From contig CAMLQG010000060.1 in NCBI GenBank assembly GCA_946482075.1, positions 1 to 20,958 on the forward strand: a stretch of DNA of 20,958 nucleotides, read 5' to 3'. Positions 8,351 to 14,296 of the stretch are shown here, one piece after another. A model generated the notes under the pieces. It searched no databases and was not told the DNA's origin. It saw only the letters and a list, made by a program, of their open reading frames with translations. The DNA comes from an uncultured Erythrobacteraceae bacterium (GTDB lineage Bacteria > Pseudomonadota > Alphaproteobacteria > Sphingomonadales > Sphingomonadaceae). The position numbers were made by a program, and so were the translations under genes. Position 1 is the first letter of the stretch, and each line of letters opens with the position of its first letter.

Positions 8351-8386
8351 CTTAAGCTTGCGGTGCCTATATTCTACACTGGCCTG

Positions 8387-8929
8387 ATGCTGCGCCGGCC
8401 CGCCCCATTCCTCCTCCTCGCTCTCGCGCTGTCCGCCTGCGCGCCGCGCGTGGCGGAGCGTGCCGCGCCTCTCCCGCCGCCGCCACTTCCCCCGCAGCCC
8501 GTGCGTGCCGTCCCGGTCGATTTCGTGCTGGTGGAGAAGGCGCAGCGCCGCCTGACGCTGTACGGGCAGGGACGGCTGCTCAAGAGCTATGGCGGCCTGC
8601 AATATGGCGATGATCCGGTGGGCCACAAGCGTTTCGAAGGGGATGAACGCACGCCGGAAGGGCGCTACGTCCTCGACTATCGCAATCCGCGCAGCTCCTA
8701 TCATCTCTCGCTTCACATCTCCTACCCGAACGCGCGGGACCGCGCTTTCGCCGCGCGATATGGCCGCTCGCCGGGCGGGCTGATCTTCATCCACGGCCAG
8801 CCCAACGCGCTCGGCGATGGCCGCGTCGCCGGCGACTGGACCGATGGCTGCATCGCGTTGTCCAACGCCCAGATCGAGGAGATCTGGGACCTGGTGCCGG
8901 ACGGCACGCCCATCGAGATCCGGCCCTGA
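8387..8929 (+). CDS. L,D-transpeptidase (YkuD) family lipoprotein
   Basis: YkuD-fold proteins form or cut meso-DAP cross-links in peptidoglycan or attach proteins to it, using a catalytic cysteine. The chosen ATG at 8387 gives 180 residues beginning MLRRPAPFLLLALALSAC, a lipoprotein signal with lipobox LSAC and lipidated C18. A proline-rich linker (28-43) and a YkuD domain from about 44 follow. HG at 136-137 and TDGCIALSN at 152-160 match the catalytic region, with C155 as nucleophile. The position usually occupied by His in SHGC is Asp here, as in the YafK-like branch, which may be hydrolase rather than transpeptidase. The frame is open back to 8222, but that part is repeat DNA. No clear Shine-Dalgarno precedes the ATG. 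A TATATT at 8368-8373 would give a very short leader. Confidence 0.8.
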   Translation: MLRRPAPFLLLALALSACAPRVAERAAPLPPPPLPPQPVRAVPVDFVLVEKAQRRLTLYGQGRLLKSYGGLQYGDDPVGHKRFEGDERTPEGRYVLDYRNPRSSYHLSLHISYPNARDRAFAARYGRSPGGLIFIHGQPNALGDGRVAGDWTDGCIALSNAQIEEIWDLVPDGTPIEIRP

Positions 8930-8949
8930 GGAGCATCAGCGGAACATTC

Positions 8950-8982
8950 TTGACAAATTCCCTTTTTGTTCTCATTATGTTC
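8950..8982 (+). promoter_or_regulatory. Sigma70-type promoter overlapped by a LexA (SOS) box
   Basis: The -35 hexamer TTGACA is at 8950-8955, followed by a 17-base spacer and CATTAT at 8973-8978 as -10. The sequence GTTC-TCATTAT-GTTC at 8968-8982 fits exactly the alphaproteobacterial LexA consensus GTTC-N7-GTTC, and its N7 core contains the -10. A third GTTC follows at 8985-8988. The geometry predicts that LexA bound here would block RNA polymerase and that DNA damage would induce the downstream gene at 9003. The motif match is seen directly; LexA binding is inferred. Confidence 0.75.
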
Positions 8983-9002
8983 AAGTTCAGAAAGGGTAGG
9001 GC

Positions 9003-9983
9003 ATGGCGCAGGCGAATTTCGCATATGATGTGTTGCACGATCAGGCGGTACGATCGGTTTCCGTTTCCCTGTTCGCGGACAGGCCGCATATGCGCAATAT
9101 CCTTCACGATGATGCGCAAGCGGCCGGCCTGCTGATCGCGGAATGCGGTTCGCTGGACAGTCTGCTGGAAGGCGATCCCAAGCCGCTGCCCGATGTCGTG
9201 ATGGTCGATTGTCCGCGCGTCCAGGCGGCGGAGATGGCGCTGCTGAACCGGCTGGACATGCGCGCCGCACGATCGGGTGCGCAACTGATCATATCCACCA
9301 CGCTGGATGGTCTGGATGCGGCCTTCTCCTGTCTCGATCAGTCTCGTCCGCAGATTCTCGTCGATCCCACGCGGGGTGAACGGGTGATCGCGCTGGGACG
9401 CGCGCTGGCCGGCCTTGCCAATCTGCGCGTTCGGGAATTGTCGGAAGAAGATCGGCTGATGCTCCTGCGCCTGACGGAACAGGTGGATCGCATAGCGGAA
9501 CGGCTCGAAGGTCTGGAAGGCCGGCCTGGATCTGCGGATAGGCGGGCAGAGCAGGTGGAAACGCCGTCCATTCCCTTTACCGGAAAGGAGGAGGGCAAGG
9601 ATGAAAGTGCAGTGTTCCGTGGCCCGGCCATCACGCTGCCCGATCCTCGCCTGCTGCGGCGGATACTTCGCCAGCGGCAATTGCGCGGGCGCTTCTTCGA
9701 TCCCGATCTCTTCGCCGATCCGGCGTGGGACATCCTACTGGATCTGACCGCCGCCCATGCAGAAGGCGCTCGCGTGTCGGTTACCTCCCTCTGCATCGCG
9801 GCCGGAGTTCCACCCACCACTGCCTTGCGCTGGATCGGCCAGTTGACCCAAGCAGGGCTGTTGCGGCGGACGGAAGATGAAACGGACCGTCGCCGTGCCT
9901 TCATCGCGCTTACCGAAAAGGCCCTCACCGGAATGGCGCGCTATTTCGAACAGCTTGAACGCGAGACCGTGCGGGTCGTGTGA
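9003..9983 (+). CDS. Winged-helix (MarR-like) protein with receiver-like N-terminal domain
   Basis: The 326-residue protein has two parts. Residues about 18-140 resemble a degenerate response-regulator receiver: SLFADRPHMRNIL at the start, PDVVMVDCP with D69 at the phospho-acceptor-like place and QLIISTT near 100. The usual acidic pair and conserved lysine are not evident. Residues about 145-172 are a charged, probably coiled helix, followed by a linker (175-210). Residues about 215-318 are a winged helix: AWDILLDLTAAHAEGARVSV, then the helix-turn-helix SLCIAAGVPPTTALRWIGQL, and a wing with RRTEDETDRRRAF. It is probably a DNA-binding regulator, with unknown targets. The ATG at 9003 follows AGGGTAGGG. 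Its promoter overlaps a LexA-type box, so damage induction is likely. It appears to be monocistronic; a repeat follows it. Confidence 0.75.
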   Translation: MAQANFAYDVLHDQAVRSVSVSLFADRPHMRNILHDDAQAAGLLIAECGSLDSLLEGDPKPLPDVVMVDCPRVQAAEMALLNRLDMRAARSGAQLIISTTLDGLDAAFSCLDQSRPQILVDPTRGERVIALGRALAGLANLRVRELSEEDRLMLLRLTEQVDRIAERLEGLEGRPGSADRRAEQVETPSIPFTGKEEGKDESAVFRGPAITLPDPRLLRRILRQRQLRGRFFDPDLFADPAWDILLDLTAAHAEGARVSVTSLCIAAGVPPTTALRWIGQLTQAGLLRRTEDETDRRRAFIALTEKALTGMARYFEQLERETVRVV

Positions 9984-9992
9984 AATTCTCGT

Positions 9993-10086
9993 CCGTTCGT
10001 CCCGAGCCTGTTGGAAGCGCAGCTGTGCGAAGCATGACGATGGTTCTTCGATAGAAGCAGGGTTTCGACAGACTCGGCGCGAACGG
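9993..10086. repeat. Diverged copy of the GTTCG-GAGC-TCGAAG palindromic repeat
   Basis: The left arm CCGTTCGTCCCGAGCCTGTT (from 9993) and the right arm ending GACTCGGCGCGAACGG (to 10086) match the element at 6712-6795, but both arms carry several substitutions and the linker differs. It begins 9 bases after the winged-helix gene stop and separates that gene from the reverse-strand small genes. Confidence 0.7.
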
Positions 10087-10111
10087 GATTGGCCCGTCTT
10101 TCGACGATCCT

Positions 10112-10279
10112 CTAGCTTTGCATTCCGCGCGAGGAACCCTTGCTCAGGAAATCCACCCGCCTGGCATATTCCGCCGCCAGCCGCTGATGCGTGGCGACGC
10201 GTTCGGGATCGTGCGATTGCAGGGCCAGTGAATTTTCCAGCTTCATGCGGTCGCGATAGAATTCGAGTTCGGATGACAT
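10112..10279 (-). CDS. Small conserved-type hypothetical protein (55 aa)
   Basis: The reading frame encodes MSSELEFYRDRMKLENSLAL... and ends at SKGSSRGMQS. It is highly charged and almost entirely helical in character (EFYRDRMKLENSLALQSHDPE, then ATHQRLAAEYARRVDFLSK), with no membrane segment or signal peptide. The start at 10279 is chosen because GAGAGG lies about 8 bases upstream on the reverse strand. The frame is open further upstream to 10495, but that extension has poor coding character and overlaps the next gene. Short helical proteins of this style are common in sphingomonads; no function is known to me. It probably belongs with the other small gene at 10455-10619, 175 bases upstream on the same strand. 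Confidence 0.65.
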   Translation of the reverse strand: MSSELEFYRDRMKLENSLALQSHDPERVATHQRLAAEYARRVDFLSKGSSRGMQS

Positions 10280-10454
10280 GATCTGTCCTCTCTGGGCTTG
10301 TTTGGCCTGTCCGGCCCGTTCGGATGCCTCGGCATCTCCTGTGAAACGAAAGCTCCCGGCAAAGGATGGTTCCGCGAAAGGCGCATTCGGGGCGGGATTT
10401 CGCCGCTGTCCGCCCCGCATGGTGACCGTTCCGGCTGCCATTCGTTCCGGCGGC

Positions 10455-10619
10455 CTATTTCCAGTGGAAGAGGCGCGACAGCAGGCCGGGCTCAACCATC
10501 GGCCGGATCGGGCCGTAGATCATGCGGCGGATCGACGGGTCGAGCGTCGCGCGGGGCCTGGCCCGTGGACCAACTGTCCAGGGATCGACCGGAGCCGCAC
10601 GCGGCAGGTCCTTCAGCAT
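10455..10619 (-). CDS. Small hypothetical protein (54 aa)
   Basis: The 54-residue product begins MLKDLPRAAPVDPWTVG and ends MVEPGLLSRLFHWK. It is basic and proline-rich, with no signal peptide. The start at 10619 is chosen because a near-perfect GAGGAGG stands 8 bases upstream on the reverse strand; the same frame can extend to 10667 without a comparable site. The strong ribosome binding site and the compact, non-repetitive sequence make it likely to be translated. I do not recognise a family. The region 10620-10859, between this gene and the tRNA, shows no other gene. Confidence 0.6.
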   Translation of the reverse strand: MLKDLPRAAPVDPWTVGPRARPRATLDPSIRRMIYGPIRPMVEPGLLSRLFHWK

Positions 10620-10821
10620 AGGCGTATCCTCCTCGGATAGCCCCCTCGGCGTCGCTTGCTTATACACCCAAGCTGCCTGTGGAAAAATAGCTTTCGTGCA
10701 TCGTCCGATGCCGCCCGGTTGCGTGTCGGCAGGCGACAGACCGCCACCTTAACCTTCGGAACCACGGAATTCATCGGCTGCGTCGGCGTCGTGGAAGCAG
10801 GGTTGCGACATCTCGGAAAGA

Positions 10822-10849
10822 TTGACCGAGCGGTAAAACGCGCTAAACG
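10822..10849 (+). promoter_or_regulatory. Candidate promoter of the tRNA-Val gene
   Basis: TTGACC at 10822-10827 and TAAACG at 10844-10849 are separated by 16 bases and would start transcription a few bases before the tRNA at 10860. The match is partial, so this is a candidate only. Confidence 0.4.
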
Positions 10850-10859
10850 CGCGCCGACC

Positions 10860-10935
10860 GGGCGGTTAGCTCAGCTGGTAGAGCATCTCGTTTACACCGA
10901 GAGGGTCGGGGGTTCGAGCCCCTCACCGCCCACCA
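10860..10935 (+). tRNA. tRNA-Val (anticodon UAC)
   Basis: The full cloverleaf can be drawn. The acceptor stem GGGCGGT pairs with ACCGCCC; the D arm is GCTC...GAGC; the anticodon stem TCTCG/CGAGA encloses loop TTTACAC with anticodon TAC. The variable loop is GGGTC. The T arm GGGGG-TTCGAGC-CCCTC has one G.U pair. Discriminator A and an encoded CCA follow at 10932-10935, then TTTTT. The UAC anticodon reads GUA and related valine codons. The gene marks the edge between core-like genes and the catabolic locus to its right. Confidence 0.97.
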
Positions 10936-11073
10936 TTTTTCCGGTCCCTGCAATATCCCGGCCATCCTTTCTGCCCTGGTTATAAGAATACCATCTGGTG
11001 GATGACGATTTGCGTATTAGACCTCACATCACTCCGATGCGAGCGTGCGCGTCCCGTCAAATGGGAGATCGCG

Positions 11074-11520
11074 ATGAACGGCATTGTCGAGAGTTCGAAG
11101 ACCGTCGAGAAGCCTGAACTGGAGGCAGCGGTGCTGGCGCCGGTCCGCGCCTTCATCAGCGCGATGGATCGTCGGGAATTCCTGAAGCGGGACTGTTTCA
11201 TTGCTGCGCCTTCGATCATAGACGCTTTTGCGCCCTTTCACTGGTCCGGAGCAGATTCGCTTGAAAGATGGGCGCAGGAAGTGGAAGCATCCATCGCCCG
11301 GTCCTCGATTACCGGCTACCGTTCCGAGATACTCGGCATCGACAAGCTGGTCGTGGAAGGCGACCATGCCTATGCAAGTGTCGATCTATGCTATCATATC
11401 ACCATGAGCGATCAGCCCGAGCCGATTGCCGACCGTGGGGTGTTCACCTTTGCTCTCAGCAGAAGCGCAGGCAGCTGGCGGATCGCCGGCGCGACCTGGG
11501 CCGGGCATGTGACCACTTGA
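11074..11520 (+). CDS. SnoaL-like / NTF2-superfamily protein
   Basis: The 148-residue protein has the alpha+beta cone pattern of the NTF2 superfamily: an N-terminal helix block (LEAAVLAPVRAFISAMDRRE), then strands GYRSEILGIDKLVVEGDHAYASVDLCYHITM and RGVFTFALSRSAGSWRIAGATWAG. Members include polyketide cyclases, ketosteroid isomerase-like enzymes and binding or dehydratase proteins, so the reaction is not predictable. The ATG at 11074 is preferred over the upstream ATG at 11002, because GGGAG lies 6 bases before it and the family begins near this point. It is followed 82 bases later by the flavin monooxygenase on the same strand, and the two probably form one transcript. It is the first gene after the tRNA. 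Confidence 0.7.
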   Translation: MNGIVESSKTVEKPELEAAVLAPVRAFISAMDRREFLKRDCFIAAPSIIDAFAPFHWSGADSLERWAQEVEASIARSSITGYRSEILGIDKLVVEGDHAYASVDLCYHITMSDQPEPIADRGVFTFALSRSAGSWRIAGATWAGHVTT

Positions 11521-11602
11521 TCCACGATCTCGTGGCCGTCCGGCTTGAAAAATAGGAAAACGGCTTTCTTCGAAGGGCCGTGAGATGTGGGAGGAATATA
11601 CG

Positions 11603-13105
11603 GTGCCGAAGGATGCCGGGTTGAGTGCGCTTCAAGAAACAAGGCCGGCGGTTCGTCGGCGGATCGGCATAATCGGCGCCGGGCCTGGCGGGATGGCGGC
11701 CGCCTATCGGCTCAAGCAGGCGGGATACGCCGACATCGTGATCTGGGAGCGGACCGAGGACTTCGGCGGCACCTGGAATGTGAACCGCTATCCCGGCCTG
11801 GAGTGCGACGTCCCGTCGCTGCTTTATTCGTTCTCTTTCGATCTCAATCCCGCCTGGAGCAAGTCGTTCGCCCGGCAGCCCGAAATCCTGGAATATATGA
11901 AAGGCGCGGCCGACCGCATGGGCATCCGTCCCTATGCCCGTTTTTCCACTGAAGTGACGCGCGCGATATGGGACGACGAGTGCAATTGCTGGCGCGTCGG
12001 CCTTTCGAACGGGGAGGAAGACGCTGTCGATGTGCTGATCAGCGCGCAGGGAATGTTCAACCAGATCAAGTGGCCCGAGATCGACGGTCTGGAGACTTTC
12101 GACGGTATTCTGTTTCACACCGCGCGCTGGCGGGAGGATGTCGATCTGACCGGCAGGCGCGTGGCCGTGATCGGCAGTGCGGCCACGGCCGTCCAGATGC
12201 TGCCCGTGATCGCCGAGCAGGTGGGACATGTCGATCTCTATCAGCGCACGCCCAATTGGGTTCTGCCCAAGGACGACAAGGTTTTCGACGCGGAAACCCT
12301 TGCCGCGCGGGAGGCCGACATAGGTCTCGTTCGCGAAGAACGCCTCGGCCTGTTCCGCGACTTCGAGAAATTCATCAACTGGCCCGAAATCCACGACGAT
12401 AGCGAGTTCATCGAACTCGGCCGCCAGAACCTTCTCGCTGTCGAGGACCCGGAGGTTCGGGCCAGGCTGACGCCCGATTTCAACTGGGGTTGCGCGCGGC
12501 CTCTCTCATCCAACGAGTATTATCCGACATTCAATCGCGACAATGTCGATTTGATCACGGAGCGCGCGGCGCGGATCACGTCGCAGGGGATCGTCGATGC
12601 AACCGGTGCGGAACGGCAATACGACGTCATCATCTGCGCCACGGGCTATCATGTCGACAGGTTCCTGTCCGCGCTCGATGTGCGCGGGCGGGGCGGGGTT
12701 CGCATCAGGGATGCCTGGGCGGACGGCGCGCACGCCTATCTGGGCATCACCACTCACGGTTTCCCGAACCTGTTCATGAGCTACGGCCCGAACACGAACC
12801 AGGGCTCGCTGATCACCATGGCGGAACTGGAAGCCGCCTATATGGTCCGGCATATCGAATGGATGGATACGAACGATATCGCCTGGATCGACGTCAAGCC
12901 GGAAACCGAGAAGCAGTACAATGAAGAGCTCCAGTCCCATATCGGCAAGGTGACGCTGTGGAAGGGCTCGTGCCATAACTACTACTTTTCGGAGACGGGG
13001 CGCATCGTCACCCAGTATCCCCTGAACATGAGCGCTTATCGCGAACATCTGATGCGGCCGGATTGGGACAATTTCGCATTCGAGCAGGGGGTTTCGACGA
13101 GATAA
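11603..13105 (+). CDS. Flavin-containing / Baeyer-Villiger-type monooxygenase
   Basis: This is a class B flavoprotein monooxygenase of about 500 residues that likely uses FAD, NADPH and O2 to insert oxygen into a ketone or oxidise a heteroatom. From the GTG start, GAGPGG at 25-30 binds FAD, and GGTWNVNRYPGLECDVPS follows as in Baeyer-Villiger enzymes. The fingerprint region reads FDGILFHTARWR at 166-177, with Arg where Pro or Asp is usual. The NADPH motif is GSAATA at 191-196. R299 in GCARP lies near the place of the catalytic arginine, and CATGY is at 345-349. GTG at 11603 is preferred because GGGAGGAA precedes it by 6-8 bases; an ATG at 11585 would add six residues but has a weaker site. 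The substrate is unknown. Confidence 0.85.
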   Translation: MPKDAGLSALQETRPAVRRRIGIIGAGPGGMAAAYRLKQAGYADIVIWERTEDFGGTWNVNRYPGLECDVPSLLYSFSFDLNPAWSKSFARQPEILEYMKGAADRMGIRPYARFSTEVTRAIWDDECNCWRVGLSNGEEDAVDVLISAQGMFNQIKWPEIDGLETFDGILFHTARWREDVDLTGRRVAVIGSAATAVQMLPVIAEQVGHVDLYQRTPNWVLPKDDKVFDAETLAAREADIGLVREERLGLFRDFEKFINWPEIHDDSEFIELGRQNLLAVEDPEVRARLTPDFNWGCARPLSSNEYYPTFNRDNVDLITERAARITSQGIVDATGAERQYDVIICATGYHVDRFLSALDVRGRGGVRIRDAWADGAHAYLGITTHGFPNLFMSYGPNTNQGSLITMAELEAAYMVRHIEWMDTNDIAWIDVKPETEKQYNEELQSHIGKVTLWKGSCHNYYFSETGRIVTQYPLNMSAYREHLMRPDWDNFAFEQGVSTR

Positions 13106-13179
13106 CCCACCCGCGAGCCGGAAGGGCCGCCGACGATTATGAGCGTCGGGAAGGTTGGTGCGTCCGGGACGATCCGCAT

Positions 13180-13208
13180 TTGCCCTAAGCGAGAAGGATG
13201 GGTTATGT
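13180..13208 (+). promoter_or_regulatory. Candidate promoter of the LysR gene
   Basis: TTGCCC at 13180-13185 and TTATGT at 13203-13208 are spaced by 17 bases in the 174-base gap before the regulator gene. Both hexamers are only partial matches. An AT-rich patch (GATAAAAAATAA, about 13250-13261) lies further downstream. Confidence 0.3.
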
Positions 13209-13279
13209 TTCCACCTGCACGAGGATGCGATCAGTTCGCGCCATGTGAGGATAAAAAATAAGGGGTGGAGAGGCCGGAC

Positions 13280-14233
13280 ATGTTCAAGAAGATTATCGCA
13301 TTCGTCGCAGTGGCCGAGAGCGGATCGTTCACCTCGGCATCGAAGAAGCTCAACGTGGCCCAGCCCTGGCTCTCGACGCAGGTCCGGCAGCTTGAGGACG
13401 TGCTTGGGTTCGACCTCCTGATCAGAACCAAGCGGGCAGTGGAACTCACCCCCGAAGGCCGCGCCCTGCTGCCGATCTGCCAGAAAATGGATGCGAATTA
13501 CGGTGAGTTCAAAAGCATCGCCGACACATTCCTGCGGAGGAAGAGTGGCCAGCTGACGATCGCGCGCGAGGACTCCACGATCCACGATGCGTTGCGTTAC
13601 GATGTCATCGATCGCTTCATCAAATCCTATCCGAACGTAACCATCAAATGCTTCAACGAAGAAGCGAGAGACCTGTTCAGGGATCTTGCCGATCAACGGG
13701 TGGACATCGTCTATGCGCCCTTGCCGGCATCCGATGATCGGATGGAATCGATCGTCCTCTCGCGCCATGAGATCGTGCTGCTCGTCCCAGAAGCGCATGC
13801 TTTGGCGAAATGCGAGAAGGTCGGCGCCGCCGACATCGCGGGAATGGAAATCCTGACGGGAAATCGCGATTTCTCGACGTCCTGCAATCCGGACCAGGCA
13901 GGCATGTTTTCGGGGATTTCCTGGATCGAGCCGCCGGAAACGGAATATGAATCCCGGTATCACATGGTCCAGATGCTGGGAACGCCATCGCTATGGATCA
14001 ACTATCCGGGGCAGCCCCACCGCCTGCCGGCAGGGTTGCGCATCCTTCCGTTTGAAAAACCGATGTATTGCAGCTTCGGTTTCGCCAAGCTTCGCGGCAA
14101 TGACGAGCGCCCGCTGCGTCAGTTCATGTCCCTGGCTGCGACTTTCGCAGCGAGAGGAGGAACGCCCTTGCCGCAGACGGGCGCCGGGCCGCTTGTCGGT
14201 GGCGTGACAAGCGCACCTCTTGCTTTGAACTGA
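13280..14233 (+). CDS. LysR family transcriptional regulator
   Basis: The 317-residue protein has the standard LysR layout. An N-terminal winged helix-turn-helix spans about 1-60 (FVAVAESGSFTSASKKLNVAQPWLSTQVRQLE, with the second half of the HTH near 27-37). A co-inducer binding domain from about 88 has LTIAREDSTIH, RVDIVYAPLP and EIVLLVPEAHALA. The C-terminus (after about 290) is a low-complexity tail. ATG at 13280 is chosen over GTG at 13265 because GGAGAGG sits 6-7 bases before it. It lies between the monooxygenase (same strand) and the convergent amidohydrolase, so it is the likely regulator of this locus. Palindromes in the 16061-16467 gap are candidate targets. Its inducer is unknown. 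Confidence 0.9.
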   Translation: MFKKIIAFVAVAESGSFTSASKKLNVAQPWLSTQVRQLEDVLGFDLLIRTKRAVELTPEGRALLPICQKMDANYGEFKSIADTFLRRKSGQLTIAREDSTIHDALRYDVIDRFIKSYPNVTIKCFNEEARDLFRDLADQRVDIVYAPLPASDDRMESIVLSRHEIVLLVPEAHALAKCEKVGAADIAGMEILTGNRDFSTSCNPDQAGMFSGISWIEPPETEYESRYHMVQMLGTPSLWINYPGQPHRLPAGLRILPFEKPMYCSFGFAKLRGNDERPLRQFMSLAATFAARGGTPLPQTGAGPLVGGVTSAPLALN

Positions 14234-14252
14234 TCCGCCCGCAAGCCGTTCG

Positions 14253-14285
14253 GGTCGCTCGCGAAACGGCACATCGCGAGCGACC
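14253..14285. terminator. Bidirectional hairpin between convergent LysR and amidohydrolase genes
   Basis: An 11-bp perfect stem, GGTCGCTCGCG (14253-14263) with CGCGAGCGACC (14275-14285), closes an 11-base loop. It lies 20 bases after the LysR stop and 11 bases after the stop of the convergent amidohydrolase, where a shared terminator is expected. No U-tract follows on either side, so it may act with Rho or as an mRNA end-stabiliser. Confidence 0.6.
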
Positions 14286-14296
14286 TGGTGGCTCGA

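Noticed and set aside
8222..8386. N-terminal extension of the YkuD protein to 8222
   Set aside because: The extension translates the palindromic repeat at 8266-8350. The lipoprotein signal starts cleanly at 8387.
6712..10086. Spaced repeats considered as a possible CRISPR array
   Set aside because: The elements are inverted palindromic pairs kilobases apart, not short direct repeats with regular spacers.
10112..10495. Longer version (127 codons) of the small reverse-strand protein
   Set aside because: The upstream part lacks coding character and overlaps the neighbouring small gene. The ribosome binding site is at the internal ATG at 10279.
10977..10993. TGGT-N9-ACCA inverted repeat after the tRNA as a possible attachment or operator site
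   Set aside because: Only four base pairs on each side match, and no second copy is seen; too weak to list.
12506..13963. 485-codon reverse-strand open frame spanning the monooxygenase and LysR genes
   Set aside because: It crosses two well-supported forward genes and their gap, and shows no domain of its own.
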